64,000 nt of DNA from Flavobacterium sp. Lineage in GTDB: Bacteria > Bacteroidota > Bacteroidia > Flavobacteriales > Flavobacteriaceae. A program made the position numbers and the translations under genes. Each line of letters starts with the position of its first letter. Position 1 is the first letter of the stretch. Location of the stretch: the NCBI GenBank assembly GCA_023251135.1, contig JAHEZJ010000006.1, positions 62,001 through 126,000 on the forward strand, in the 5' to 3' direction. This document shows, one piece after another, positions 26,461 to 34,967 of this stretch. The notes under the pieces were generated by a model, which searched no databases, was not told the origin of the DNA, and saw only the letters and a list, made by a program, of their open reading frames with translations.

Positions 26461-27693
26461 ATGAAACAGACATATAAGCATTTAACAGTAAAATTTGCAA
26501 AGGTTTTATCGCCAAGGAAGACCGCTAGTTGGGTAGTACTTCTGGCTTCTATAGCCGTTTTTACTTCTTGTGGACAAAAGAAAGCAGAAGAAACAAAAGA
26601 AGAAGAAAAATCGCAAACCGAAGTTGCTTTAAACGAATCTCAGTATAAAACAGTGGGAATAGAAACAGGTTTAGTAGAAGACAGAAACCTCAACAAAGTG
26701 ATAAAAGCCAACGGTTATACGACAGTTCCTCCACAAAATTCAGCAGAAGTTTCGACTTTGATAGGAGGAACGGTTAAGGATATTTTTGTATTGGAAGGAA
26801 CCTATGTCAACAAAGGCAAAGTACTGGCGACCATTCAAAATCTGGAAGTGATTGAAATGCAGGAAGAATACCATTCGGCTACAGCCAATATTGAATACCT
26901 GCAATTGGAATACAACCGCCAGAAAACCCTGAGTGACGAAAATGTAAATCCAAGGAAAACATTTCAGGAAGTAAAATCAAAATTGGCCGCAGAAAGAGCC
27001 CGCGCACAGGCTGCCAGAAACAAACTGGAAGCGTTGCATGTAAGCACCAAGGGAAGTACTTCGCTGGTTCCGGTAGTAGCGCCCATAAACGGCTATGTAG
27101 GGAAGATAAGTATTGCAAAAGGAGCTTATGCCCAAACGGGTGTAGTTTTGTTTGAAGTAGTCGATAACAGTCAGATGCACCTGGATTTGAACGTGTATGA
27201 AAAAGACCTGGGCTCTATTTCGATTGGTCAGGTCATTGATTTTGTTTTAACCAATCAGTCGAACAAATCGATTAAAGGGAAAATTTTCGGAATCAATAAG
27301 TCTTTTTCTAACGAAAGTAAAACCGTTGCGGTACACGCTAAAATCGAATCGGCTGATGCCAAAGGACTGATTCCTGGGATGTATGTTTCGGCAAACATCA
27401 ACATCACAAATACCACTGTTCCTGCATTACCAAAGGATGCTGTGGTTCGAAATGCCGATAAATATTTTGTGTATGTGGAAGAAGAAGCCCACGAAGAAAA
27501 GAAAACATTAGCAGAAGGAAATCATGAAAAAGAGATTCATTTCAGAGCAGTTGAGGTTATTCCGGGTACTACAGATCTGGGCTTTACAGAAGTGAAATTT
27601 GTAGAGAAAGTTGCTCCAAATGCAAAAATTGTAACCAAAGGAGCTTTTTATTTGCTTTCGGCAATGAAAGGCGGAGGAGAGCATGATCACTAG
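26461..27693 (+). CDS. RND periplasmic adaptor lipoprotein (CzcB-like)
   Basis: 410 residues. The ATG at 26461 abuts the stop of the TolC-family gene. After a basic stretch, SIAVFTSCGQKK forms a lipobox, so the mature protein is probably anchored by a lipidated Cys. Membrane-fusion features follow: barrel-sandwich hybrid lobes (GGTVKDIFVLEGTYVNKGKVLATI and VVAPINGYVGKISIAKGAYAQTGVVLFEVVD) on each side of a helical hairpin, then the beta-barrel (LIPGMYVSANI). The end is His-rich (GGGEHDH), compatible with metal binding. It links the pump to the channel. Confidence 0.93.
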   Translation: MKQTYKHLTVKFAKVLSPRKTASWVVLLASIAVFTSCGQKKAEETKEEEKSQTEVALNESQYKTVGIETGLVEDRNLNKVIKANGYTTVPPQNSAEVSTLIGGTVKDIFVLEGTYVNKGKVLATIQNLEVIEMQEEYHSATANIEYLQLEYNRQKTLSDENVNPRKTFQEVKSKLAAERARAQAARNKLEALHVSTKGSTSLVPVVAPINGYVGKISIAKGAYAQTGVVLFEVVDNSQMHLDLNVYEKDLGSISIGQVIDFVLTNQSNKSIKGKIFGINKSFSNESKTVAVHAKIESADAKGLIPGMYVSANINITNTTVPALPKDAVVRNADKYFVYVEEEAHEEKKTLAEGNHEKEIHFRAVEVIPGTTDLGFTEVKFVEKVAPNAKIVTKGAFYLLSAMKGGGEHDH

Positions 27694-28034
27694 ATTTTTA
27701 TGAAGGCTCAGAGGTTCAGAGGGGCAAAGGGAAAGAGGTTTTTGTAGAGATGCATAACAGTGCGTTCCTGAATAGTCTTCTGGATTTTAGATTGGAGATT
27801 AACGATTGAAGATTTCAGATGTTTGAAACCGTATAAAGTCGACAGTTACGCTTTTGAGTAATAGCAAATCAGAGATCAAAAATCGTTAATCAAAAATCTG
27901 AAATCTCTTTTCTCGGCCTTTGCGAGATTAATTTGTGGTACCTAAAAACTATTAAGACAAAATCCGTAAATTTAGAACATTATTGAAACAAAGTTTAAAC
28001 TTGAAACTTTGAAACCTAAAACTTTAAATTTCTC
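27694..28034. other. Gap with decayed repeats before the P-type ATPase
   Basis: No gene. It begins with a GGTTCAGAGGGGCAAAGG mini-repeat, then holds crossed inverted repeats (GATTAACGATT with AATCGTTAATC; AGATTTCAGAT with ATCTGAAATCT), and ends in CTTGAAACTTTGAAACC strings close to the heptamer repeat at 17128. The ATPase probably has its own promoter here, but no exact -7 box is evident. Confidence 0.45.
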
Positions 28035-30023
28035 ATGGAACATCTACATAAAGAAGAAAAGATTAAAAAGAAAAAAACAAACCAACCGTCCTGCAGCTGT
28101 GCACACGATGAACCGGTTCATTCTGATGATGACGGACACGATCACGGTAATAGTGGCGACATCAGTTTGTTTAAAATGTTTTTGCCGGCCCTTATTTCCT
28201 TTGGTTTGCTGCTGATCGGAATTGGATTTGATAACTATTTTGAACAAAACTGGTTTTCTGGTTATGTTAGAATTGCCTGGTACATTATCGCCTATTTGCC
28301 GGTTGGGTTTCCTGTTTTAAAAGAAGCCTTTGAAAGCATTAGAAAAGGGGATGTTTTTTCGGAGTTTTTCCTGATGAGTATTGCGACCCTGGGAGCATTT
28401 GCCATCGGAGAATATCCGGAAGGCGTTGCTGTGATGCTGTTTTATACCATTGGAGAGAACTTTCAGGGATTGGCAGTCAGTCGTGCCAAATCAAATATTA
28501 AGAGCCTGCTGGACCAACGTCCGGATGAGGTGAATGTACTGGAAAACAACATTTCTACCAAAGTCAAAGCTGCCGATGTTGCCATTGGAGCGATAATTCA
28601 ACTGAAAGCGGGTGAAAAACTGGGTCTGGATGGCGAATTGCTTTCAGATTCGGCTTCCTTTAACACCGCAGCGCTTACCGGTGAAAGCAAACCCGATACA
28701 AAAGTAAAAGGAGAAGCTGTTTTAGCCGGAATGATTAACGGAAGTACCATTGCACTGGTAAAAGTTACAGCAGCGTACAACGACAGTAAATTGTCTAAGA
28801 TTTTAGAAATGGTACAAAATGCCGTTACTAAAAAAGCTCCGGCTGAGTTGTTTATTCGCAAATTTGCCAAAATTTATACGCCAATTGTAGTTTATCTGGC
28901 CATTGCCATTTGTTTGCTGCCCATGCTTTTTGTCTCCAACTATGTGTTTAGCGAGTGGTTGTACAGAGCCTTAGTTTTTCTGGTAATTTCATGTCCTTGT
29001 GCCTTGGTGATCAGTATTCCGTTGGGGTATTTTGGCGGAATCGGAGCTGCGAGTAAAAACGGAATCCTGTTTAAAGGAAGCAACTTTTTAGACAGTATTT
29101 CAACCATTCAGAATGTGGTGATGGATAAAACAGGTACCATGACGGAGGGTGTCTTTAAAGTTCAGGAAGTGATTATTCAGGAAGGTTTTGATAAAGACGA
29201 AATTTTAAAACTCGTAAATGTACTGGAAAGTCAGAGTACACATCCTGTTGCTACGGCGATCCACAATCATGTGGGGCAAATTGACGCTTCAATAATATTG
29301 AAAAATGTGGAAGAGATTTCGGGACACGGCTTAAAAGCAGAGATAAACGGAAAGGAATTGCACGTAGGGAATTTCAAATTGATGGATAAATTCAATATCA
29401 ATTACAATATTGACCCCAATGCGGTTGTTTACACGACGATTGCCATAGCTTACGACAAAAAGTTTGCTGGTTATTTAACGATTGCGGATGAAATCAAAGC
29501 AGATGCACAAGAGGCTGTAACGAAGCTAAAAGACTTAGGTGTTAAAGTAACCATGCTGAGTGGTGATAAAACCAATGTAGTGCAGTTTGTTGCGAATACT
29601 CTGGGAATTACAAATGCTTTTGGCGATTTATTACCCGAAGATAAAGTGAATAAACTAAACGAAATTAAGGCCAAAAATGAAACCGTAGCTTTTGTTGGCG
29701 ATGGTGTAAATGATGCTCCGGTAATTGCTTTGAGCACTGTCGGGATTGCGATGGGAGGTTTAGGAAGTGATGCCACGATTGAAACCGCCGATGTTGTCAT
29801 TCAGGACGATAAGCCGAGTAAGATTCCTATGGCGATAAACATTGGGAAACAAACCAAGAAAATTGTCTGGCAGAATATTACTCTGGCCTTTGTTGTCAAA
29901 GCTTTTGTGCTCATTTTAGGCGCCGGCGGACTGGCAACGATGTGGGAAGCCGTTTTTGCGGATGTTGGTGTAGCTTTGCTGGCCATATTGAATGCCGTGA
30001 GGATTCAGAAGATGAAATTTTAA
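28035..30023 (+). CDS. P1B-type heavy-metal translocating ATPase (CadA/ZntA-like)
   Basis: 662 residues. There is no HMA domain; instead the N-terminus has a Cys/His cluster (CSCAHDEP...HSDDDGHDHGN). All P-type landmarks are present: TGES actuator loop (ALTGESKP), CPC metal site in the membrane (C320-P-C322), phosphorylated D364 in DKTGT, the HP motif (STHPVATAI) and GDGVNDAP. The last helix region FADVGVALLAILNAVR carries the Asp typical of Zn/Cd/Pb exporters. It pumps divalent metal from cytoplasm to periplasm, where the CzcA-type system just upstream can remove it. It ends at a strong terminator. Confidence 0.94.
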   Translation: MEHLHKEEKIKKKKTNQPSCSCAHDEPVHSDDDGHDHGNSGDISLFKMFLPALISFGLLLIGIGFDNYFEQNWFSGYVRIAWYIIAYLPVGFPVLKEAFESIRKGDVFSEFFLMSIATLGAFAIGEYPEGVAVMLFYTIGENFQGLAVSRAKSNIKSLLDQRPDEVNVLENNISTKVKAADVAIGAIIQLKAGEKLGLDGELLSDSASFNTAALTGESKPDTKVKGEAVLAGMINGSTIALVKVTAAYNDSKLSKILEMVQNAVTKKAPAELFIRKFAKIYTPIVVYLAIAICLLPMLFVSNYVFSEWLYRALVFLVISCPCALVISIPLGYFGGIGAASKNGILFKGSNFLDSISTIQNVVMDKTGTMTEGVFKVQEVIIQEGFDKDEILKLVNVLESQSTHPVATAIHNHVGQIDASIILKNVEEISGHGLKAEINGKELHVGNFKLMDKFNINYNIDPNAVVYTTIAIAYDKKFAGYLTIADEIKADAQEAVTKLKDLGVKVTMLSGDKTNVVQFVANTLGITNAFGDLLPEDKVNKLNEIKAKNETVAFVGDGVNDAPVIALSTVGIAMGGLGSDATIETADVVIQDDKPSKIPMAINIGKQTKKIVWQNITLAFVVKAFVLILGAGGLATMWEAVFADVGVALLAILNAVRIQKMKF

Positions 30024-30030
30024 GATAAAG

Positions 30031-30070
30031 AAACCGTTTCAGTACCTAAGCTGAAACGGTTTTGTTTTTT
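30031..30070 (+). terminator. Terminator after the metal ATPase
   Basis: Stem AAACCGTTTCAG (30031-30042) with CTGAAACGGTTT (30051-30062) and a T-rich tail, 8 bp after the stop. Confidence 0.85.
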
Positions 30071-30126
30071 ATGCTTTATTCGCATCCGGAATGACCAGAG
30101 CGATATAAAGACTGTGCAATAAAGAC

Positions 30127-30525
30127 TTATTTTTTTAAATGTGTTGGTTCCTGAATTTCTCCGTTACCAAAAGACCAGTTTTCCAGACCGTTATTTTCTA
30201 CTAAAACAATAATCACATTATTAATTAGAACCTCTGTTGTTGCAGCAATTCTCGTAGCAATTTGGTGGTACAATTTCCTTTTTTGTTCTACTGTCCGACC
30301 TTGTCCTGCGGTGATCTGAACATATACAATTTCTTCAGTATGTGAAACACCAAGATAACTTTCGGGATATTTTATCTGATGCTGTTCTAATTCTTCAATT
30401 ACATGAAAATAATCAGCACTTGGAATATGGAATTCTGCGATTAAAGATTGATGAATCGCTTCTGAAATATTGTTTTTGGTTGCTAATGAAAGCTTCTTAG
30501 GCAAACTGATTCGTACAAATGGCAT
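30127..30525 (-). CDS. Tautomerase-superfamily protein
   Basis: 132 residues starting MPFVRISLPKKLS, with Pro2 as the expected catalytic base. The body repeats a beta-alpha-beta unit (ATKNNISEAIHQSL; EEIVYVQITAGQGRTVEQKRKLYHQIATRI), as in fused 4-oxalocrotonate tautomerase-like proteins that act on keto-enol substrates. A second tautomerase-superfamily gene lies at 4558. Convergent with the metal ATPase; the VOC gene upstream is on the same strand 60 bp away and could share a transcript. Substrate unknown. Confidence 0.8.
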   Translation of the reverse strand: MPFVRISLPKKLSLATKNNISEAIHQSLIAEFHIPSADYFHVIEELEQHQIKYPESYLGVSHTEEIVYVQITAGQGRTVEQKRKLYHQIATRIAATTEVLINNVIIVLVENNGLENWSFGNGEIQEPTHLKK

Positions 30526-30584
30526 TTTTTAGATTTTGAGTTTTGTATAAAAATAAAAAAAATAGAGGAGGAGCCGACAAATCT

Positions 30585-31238
30585 TTAGGAAAACTTCAAG
30601 TCCATCTGAGCTTCATTATTTTTGATGCGAACTTCGGTTGAATTGCTTTCTGAAGGTGTTTGAGTAGGATACCAGTTTCGGCCCGGACGTACGATAATGA
30701 GCAGTCCTTCATCATTTCCAACAGCAGCAAAGAGCTCGTTATTGTCATTTTTACTGAAGAGTTCCAAATCGTGTTGGATTCCTAACTGGTTTGCTAAATC
30801 TAAAGGATGTTCGTTGACAATTCCAATTTCACTGATGTTTAGTATCGATTTAGAGCTAAAGGATTCCGTTTGGGCATTGTCGAGATCATATCGGGCAATG
30901 AATTCCAGTATATTACCATTGTTATCATAAAAATAAACTGCATTGGCATTCCAGCTTTCAAAATTGGCGATTACATTCGCGTCTTCAATAACAATTAAAT
31001 CCAGTTGGTTTGTGGCCCATTGAATGGCTTCTTGCAGTTTGTTTTTGGGAATATTGAAAGCAAAATGATAGATGGAATCAAATTGCGGATTTTCGATAAA
31101 CTTTAAAACCGATTCACCTGCCTGAATGCTAATCGAGTTGGAATCTTTTTTCAGGATGGGGAGATGGAGAACATCTTGATAGAATGCTGCTGTTTGGTGA
31201 ATATCGTTTGTTTGAATCTGGAGGTGTTGTAATTTCAT
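30585..31238 (-). CDS. VOC-family (glyoxalase/dioxygenase-like) protein
   Basis: 217 residues. The N-terminal half is a clear vicinal-oxygen-chelate module: MKLQHLQIQTNDIHQTAAFYQDVLHLPI, HFAFNIPKNKL and VYFYDNNGNILEFIARYDL, whose His and Glu positions can bind a divalent metal. The C-terminal half (STEVRIKNNEAQM) looks like a degenerate second module. Members include glyoxalases, fosfomycin-resistance proteins and dioxygenases; which applies here is not evident. It may share an operon with the tautomerase downstream. Confidence 0.8.
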   Translation of the reverse strand: MKLQHLQIQTNDIHQTAAFYQDVLHLPILKKDSNSISIQAGESVLKFIENPQFDSIYHFAFNIPKNKLQEAIQWATNQLDLIVIEDANVIANFESWNANAVYFYDNNGNILEFIARYDLDNAQTESFSSKSILNISEIGIVNEHPLDLANQLGIQHDLELFSKNDNNELFAAVGNDEGLLIIVRPGRNWYPTQTPSESNSTEVRIKNNEAQMDLKFS

Positions 31239-31387
31239 GATGATAGTCTTTTACAAAGAAACAAAGCTTCTTTTCATTTCAAACAAATTTAAAAAAGGAT
31301 GACTGTATTCTCATCGTCGCACCATTTTATACTTCGATGAAGGGATAACAAATTATGATGAGAAGTAGAGTAGTAGCAATTTTTTTT

Positions 31388-31522
31388 AACACATAGAAAC
31401 ATAGATTTGGATTACTAAAAGAGGCTACAAATGAGAAACACATTTCTTTCACATAGCAGTATGTGCTTTATTTGAAATGGAATGTCTTTTTCAATATTTA
31501 GAACTATGTTTCTATGTGTTAA
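31388..31522 (+). repeat. Palindromic element, tandem copy 1
   Basis: Ended by perfect 17-bp inverted repeats AACACATAGAAACATAG (31388-31404) and CTATGTTTCTATGTGTT (31504-31520). The inside carries a conserved core (GAGAAACACATTTCTTTCACATAG...). First unit of a tandem array with a 168-169 bp period. Confidence 0.85.
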
Positions 31523-31556
31523 GATTAGGTTCCGATGATTGGAACGCTAAAATTTA

Positions 31557-31688
31557 AACACATAGAGACATAGATTGTATTTCTAAAAAAGGATACAAAA
31601 GAGAAACACATTTCTTTCACATAGTTTTCTGTGCTTTATTTTGAGTGAAATGCCTTTTTCAGCATTTAGAACTATGTTTCTATGTGTT
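31557..31688 (+). repeat. Palindromic element, tandem copy 2
   Basis: Same element as at 31388, with one change in the left end (ACATAGAGACATAG). It is separated from copy 1 by a spacer containing GGTTCCGATGATTGGAACGC, which also recurs before copy 3 and before the copy at 33448. Confidence 0.85.
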
Positions 31689-31724
31689 AGAATAGAGGTT
31701 AGGATGTTGGAATGCTAAAATTTA

Positions 31725-31856
31725 AACACATAGAGACATAGATTGCATTTCTAAAAGAGGATACAAAAGAGAAATACATTTCTTTCTCATAGTGTTCTGT
31801 GTTTTATTTGAAGTGAAACGCCTTGTTCGGCATTTTATACTATGTTTCTATGTGTT
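31725..31856 (+). repeat. Palindromic element, tandem copy 3
   Basis: Third unit, with left end AACACATAGAGACATAG and right end CTATGTTTCTATGTGTT. Confidence 0.85.
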
Positions 31857-31892
31857 AAGATAAAGGTTCCAATGATTGGAAAGCTAAATTTT

Positions 31893-31917
31893 ACCCTATA
31901 GAAACATAGATTTGTAT
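31893..31917 (+). repeat. Truncated fourth copy of the palindromic element
   Basis: Only the left end remains (CCTATAGAAACATAGATTTG); the arsC stop codon begins right after it at 31918. The array therefore abuts the end of the arsenic operon and could act as its terminator. Confidence 0.7.
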
Positions 31918-32343
31918 TTAATAATCTGTGTTGATCGTTTTTGCAAATGCACCACAATATTCTTTGATCATTTGTCTCACGGTGCGAAACTCCTGCATAA
32001 TTTCTTCTTCTGTTCCTTTTGCTTTTGCGGGGTCCGGAAAATTGTGATGCAATTTTAATGCGTTTGAAGGAAAGAAAGGACATTGTTCCTTGGCATTATC
32101 ACAAACCGTAAGTACAACATCAAAAACAATGTTTTGATACTCATCTACATGATTAGAGGTGTGTTTTGCAATATCGATACCGTCTTCTTTCATAGTAGCG
32201 ATGGCTCTGGGATTTACGCCGTGAGTTTCGATACCTGCGCTGTAAACATGTGCTTTGTTGCCGAGAAAATAACGCAAATAGCCTTCAGCAATCTGGCTTC
32301 GGCAGCTATTTCCTGTGCAAAGCACGAGAATATTTTTTGTCAT
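31918..32343 (-). CDS. arsC: Thioredoxin-type arsenate reductase, low-molecular-weight phosphatase fold
   Basis: 141 residues from the ATG at 32343; the frame is open upstream but MTKNILVLCTGNSCRS is the proper start. C9 and R15 form the CX5R phosphatase loop; C81 and C88 (VCDNAKEQCP) match the two resolving cysteines of thioredoxin-coupled ArsC. The acidic D-P motif (FPDPAK) is present. It reduces arsenate to arsenite in the cytoplasm. It is the last gene of an operon with arsR, a DUF6428 gene and a 41-residue membrane peptide. No arsenite exporter (Acr3 or ArsB) is next to it in the window. Confidence 0.93.
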   Translation of the reverse strand: MTKNILVLCTGNSCRSQIAEGYLRYFLGNKAHVYSAGIETHGVNPRAIATMKEDGIDIAKHTSNHVDEYQNIVFDVVLTVCDNAKEQCPFFPSNALKLHHNFPDPAKAKGTEEEIMQEFRTVRQMIKEYCGAFAKTINTDY

Positions 32344-32347
32344 AATT

Positions 32348-32473
32348 TTAAACGAGTAACCAAATGATATTGATAATGCAAAATTTAGGCTCAAAGCCAT
32401 AAAACAGTTGCAGTACAATAACAGCTGTAGTGATTATAATTGGTTTTTTGTATTTAAGAAAGAAAGTGCTCAT
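32348..32473 (-). CDS. 41-residue single-pass membrane peptide in the ars operon
   Basis: An ATG at 32473 opens a 41-codon frame ending with TAA at 32348-32350. The peptide starts MSTFFLKYKKPIIITTAVIV and continues with LQLFYGFEPKFCIINIIWLLV: a short basic head, one hydrophobic segment, and a second hydrophobic stretch at the end. It starts 4 bp after the DUF6428 stop and ends 5 bp before arsC, exact packing that argues for a real translated gene. Family not recognised; a role in arsenic or membrane protein function is inferred from context only. Confidence 0.6.
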   Translation of the reverse strand: MSTFFLKYKKPIIITTAVIVLQLFYGFEPKFCIINIIWLLV

Positions 32474-32476
32474 AGC

Positions 32477-32941
32477 TTAACAGCAACCTGAATTTGGAGA
32501 ACAGGAATTTGCTTTGTCTCTGTTTAATTCGATAAAGCCGGACGGTGATGGAATCCCGCATGCATCCTGTGCCAGACAAGCGGTAACCTTATTTTTCAAT
32601 ACAAAATGACTGCCATTAAACTCTAAATCGTATCGGCCTATAGTTTCGTTTTGGTATTCGACTTCGACATTCAGATCTTCGATATTTAGTTGCTCTTCTG
32701 AAAGCTTAATGATGTGTAATAATTTGCCGGGTTTCAAGCGATGTTCAAAATCATCTGCATTCCAAAGTTGAAAGTTTACACTTTTTTCCTGACGAATTAC
32801 ACCGCCGCAATCAATAAAATTTTTAGTAATCATTCCTACTTCGGTAACGTGAAAATGCTCCGGAACAAAAGTTCCGTTTTCCAGTTGAAATTCTACATTT
32901 TCAAGAGTAGGCAAAACGTTTTTAATGTCTGATAGTTTCAT
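32477..32941 (-). CDS. DUF6428-family protein of the arsenic operon
   Basis: 154 residues from the ATG at 32941 (MKLSDIKNVLPTLENVEFQLENG). The central FVPEHFHVTEVGMITKNFIDCGG segment, with EHFHVTE, is characteristic of DUF6428 proteins. The C-terminus ends in a thiol cluster (SCSPNSGCC) and earlier cysteines (CLAQDACG), suited to bind arsenite or another soft metal. It lies between arsR and arsC in the same direction, with its own ArsR-type operator at 32961. A role as an arsenite-binding protein is inferred. Confidence 0.78.
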   Translation of the reverse strand: MKLSDIKNVLPTLENVEFQLENGTFVPEHFHVTEVGMITKNFIDCGGVIRQEKSVNFQLWNADDFEHRLKPGKLLHIIKLSEEQLNIEDLNVEVEYQNETIGRYDLEFNGSHFVLKNKVTACLAQDACGIPSPSGFIELNRDKANSCSPNSGCC

Positions 32942-32960
32942 CTTTTTTGTTTTATAGTTA

Positions 32961-32980
32961 TAATGCAATATTGCGATATA
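32961..32980 (-). promoter_or_regulatory. Second ArsR operator, inside the operon
   Basis: TGCAATATTGCGATAT (32964-32979) matches 15 of 16 bases of the site in front of arsR (33345-33360). It lies in the gap between arsR and the DUF6428 gene, suggesting an additional regulated promoter. Confidence 0.65.
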
Positions 32981-32998
32981 GATGGCTAAAAAAAGCCT

Positions 32999-33325
32999 TT
33001 AACAGCATTTTTGATTTTTTGTAACCGCAATAATAGCGGAAAAATAGGTATTTAGAAGATCAAAAGTTTCTTCGTTGATACAGTAACAGATTGCATTTCC
33101 TTCAATGTTTCCCTTGATAAGTCCAGCGTTTTTAAGCTCTTTCAGATGTTGTGAAACGGTAGGTTGCGCTAATGGCAATTCGTTTACAATATCTCCGCAA
33201 ATACATTCATTTACTTTAAGCAAATATTCAATAATAGCAATTCTAGCCGGATGTCCCAGTGCTTTGGCGATAGTAGCGATCTGATTTTGTTTGTCGGTAA
33301 AATGTTCCGTTTTAGAAGCTCCCAT
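32999..33325 (-). CDS. arsR: ArsR arsenite-responsive repressor
   Basis: 108 residues from the ATG at 33325 ([36 protein letters not shown]). The recognition helix is [21 protein letters not shown]. Cysteines at NECICGDIV correspond to the ELCVCDL-type site of ArsR proteins, and the end KNQKCC adds two more thiols that may bind As(III). It is the first gene of the ars operon and is preceded by a palindromic operator over its promoter. Expected action: release from DNA when arsenite is bound. Confidence 0.9.
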   Translation of the reverse strand: MGASKTEHFTDKQNQIATIAKALGHPARIAIIEYLLKVNECICGDIVNELPLAQPTVSQHLKELKNAGLIKGNIEGNAICYCINEETFDLLNTYFSAIIAVTKNQKCC

Positions 33326-33340
33326 GTGATTTAAAATATA

Positions 33341-33360
33341 ATATTGCAATATTACGATAT
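33341..33360 (-). promoter_or_regulatory. ArsR operator before arsR
   Basis: ATATTGCAATATTACGATAT is an imperfect palindrome located 16 bp upstream of the arsR ATG. Its core TGCAATATT(A/G)CGATAT recurs at 32964-32979. Confidence 0.7.
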
Positions 33361-33447
33361 TAATTTTAAAATCAAAGCATCTTTTTAGAATTTTTAAATA
33401 TCAGAAATTAAGATATTGATTCCGATGTTGGAACGCTAAAATGATGA

Positions 33448-33578
33448 AACACATAGAAACATAGATTGTATCACTAAAGAGCATACAAAAGAGAAATACA
33501 TTTCTTTCGCATAGCGTTACGCGTTTTATTTGAAGTGAAACGCCTTGCTGTGCCTTTTAAACTATGTTCCTATGTGTT
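33448..33578 (+). repeat. Palindromic element, separate copy upstream of arsR
   Basis: Ends AACACATAGAAACATAG and CTATGTTCCTATGTGTT (one change). It is preceded by the same TTCCGATGTTGGAACGCTAA spacer as the array at 31388. It lies between arsR and the DUF3526 gene, so the arsenic operon is flanked by copies on both sides. Confidence 0.85.
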
Positions 33579-33610
33579 AAAATAATATTTTTAAATTGAG
33601 AAAATCCCCT

Positions 33611-34966
33611 TTAAAAGGTTTCTTTTCTGTTGTTTTTGAAATTCATCCAGCCAAAACCAATTAGTAACAGATTGAAAAGCAGTAAAGGCAAAAAAGCTCT
33701 CGCATAATGAATTGGAGAAGGGTCTGTAAAAGTTTCTACCTTAAACTTCGACCAGTTTTCCTTAACCACCGGTGCATTATCAAATATTTTTGGATAAAAA
33801 TACAATCTCATTTTTTCATGGAAATGGTTGGTTTCCTTCAAAAATAAAAGCTGGTTTCCTAAATCAGATTTAGCAATTTCATTCAGTTGAAGCTGTGCAT
33901 GCAAAGTAGGAAGGAACTGTGCGATAAACTGACTCGCTTTGTTACGCTGTTCTAATTTGGATTGCAGTTCCCGAGATTGCTGTACCGAATCGTCGTCGCC
34001 CGCCTGCTGCATGGCGTAATACCAAAGCCAGTTAAACTCCGTATTTGGCAACGGATAACGTTTGAATTGCGGATAATGCTGGTAAAATTTATCCATTGTA
34101 ATTTTCTTATCCATATCCCATTTTTCATGATAGGCATTGCGTTGTTTTACCGTTAACTCCAAAGCCTCGGGAATCGGATATTTATTCACGATATACGTAT
34201 TGATTACTGCCGGCAGCACGATAATGAGGAACAGCCAAATTGTGAGTAAAATAACGGCATTGAAATTTGAGTTCTTTTGAAGAGAAACAATAAAAAAACA
34301 GGCTGCAAACCAAAACAAAAGGTATAAAACACCCAGTACGTAAAAGGTGAGCAGCGCCGCATCAAAGGGAATCCCTAAGATCAAAACCGCTAAAAGAAGT
34401 AAAAAAGTCAATAATACTATCAGACTTAAAATTCGGATGTAAAACAGCTTCAGGATGTATAAAAAGGTATTTTCACTTTGCGTAGACACAATTTTCCAGG
34501 TTCCGCTTTCTTTTTCTTCCGAAACCAGATTGTAAGAGAATGCAATAATTAAAAGAGGAAAAAGGTATATCATCACAAAACTAAAATCGATGTTTCCGGA
34601 TAACAGATTGTTAGGATTATGGAGCTCTGCGTCGTATTTCTGAGCTTCCAAACCCCGAATCGTAACGCTTTGAATCGACGGATTTACATCGCGCTGACCA
34701 ATCGCGAGACTGTTAACAGGCAATGTTTTATTAATCAGTGAAAATTTGATGTAATAGAGCAGCAGTCCCATTTCGTCTTTATGAAAAGCGGCATTTCGCG
34801 CAATGTGCTCTTTTTGGTACAGTGCAGCTTCGGCAATATTATTTTGCTGTTTTTGTTGGAATTGCTGTCCAATTAAAAGACTTATGAATCCGATGAGCAA
34901 CAGGAAAACCAATCCAATTTTGGTACCTTTTGAGCGTATGAAATTTTTAAAAAGTAATGCTAACAT
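33611..34966 (-). CDS. DUF3526 ABC-2-type permease, second of a pair
   Basis: 451 residues from the ATG at 34966, one base after the stop of the upstream permease; earlier in-frame residues overlap that gene. Helix 1 (GLVFLLLIGFISLLIGQQF) is followed by a large periplasmic loop, then a bundle with FSYNLVSEEKESGTWKIVSTQ, the EExGT motif of ABC-2/NosY-like permeases. A last helix (YARAFLPLLLFNLLLIGF) ends the protein. With its partner and the ATPase at 38765 it should form an ABC transporter. Substrate unknown; the neighbouring siderophore-type receptor suggests metallophore or metal handling. Confidence 0.82.
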   Translation of the reverse strand: MLALLFKNFIRSKGTKIGLVFLLLIGFISLLIGQQFQQKQQNNIAEAALYQKEHIARNAAFHKDEMGLLLYYIKFSLINKTLPVNSLAIGQRDVNPSIQSVTIRGLEAQKYDAELHNPNNLLSGNIDFSFVMIYLFPLLIIAFSYNLVSEEKESGTWKIVSTQSENTFLYILKLFYIRILSLIVLLTFLLLLAVLILGIPFDAALLTFYVLGVLYLLFWFAACFFIVSLQKNSNFNAVILLTIWLFLIIVLPAVINTYIVNKYPIPEALELTVKQRNAYHEKWDMDKKITMDKFYQHYPQFKRYPLPNTEFNWLWYYAMQQAGDDDSVQQSRELQSKLEQRNKASQFIAQFLPTLHAQLQLNEIAKSDLGNQLLFLKETNHFHEKMRLYFYPKIFDNAPVVKENWSKFKVETFTDPSPIHYARAFLPLLLFNLLLIGFGWMNFKNNRKETF

Positions 34967-34967
34967 A

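Noticed and set aside
27800..27910. Long crossed inverted repeats as a possible pseudoknot RNA
   Set aside because: The paired segments are low-complexity A/T strings related to repeats elsewhere in the window; no further support.
31388..31917. Possible CRISPR array
   Set aside because: The repeat period is 168 bp, the repeats are palindromic 130-bp units, the spacers are nearly identical to each other, and no cas genes are present.
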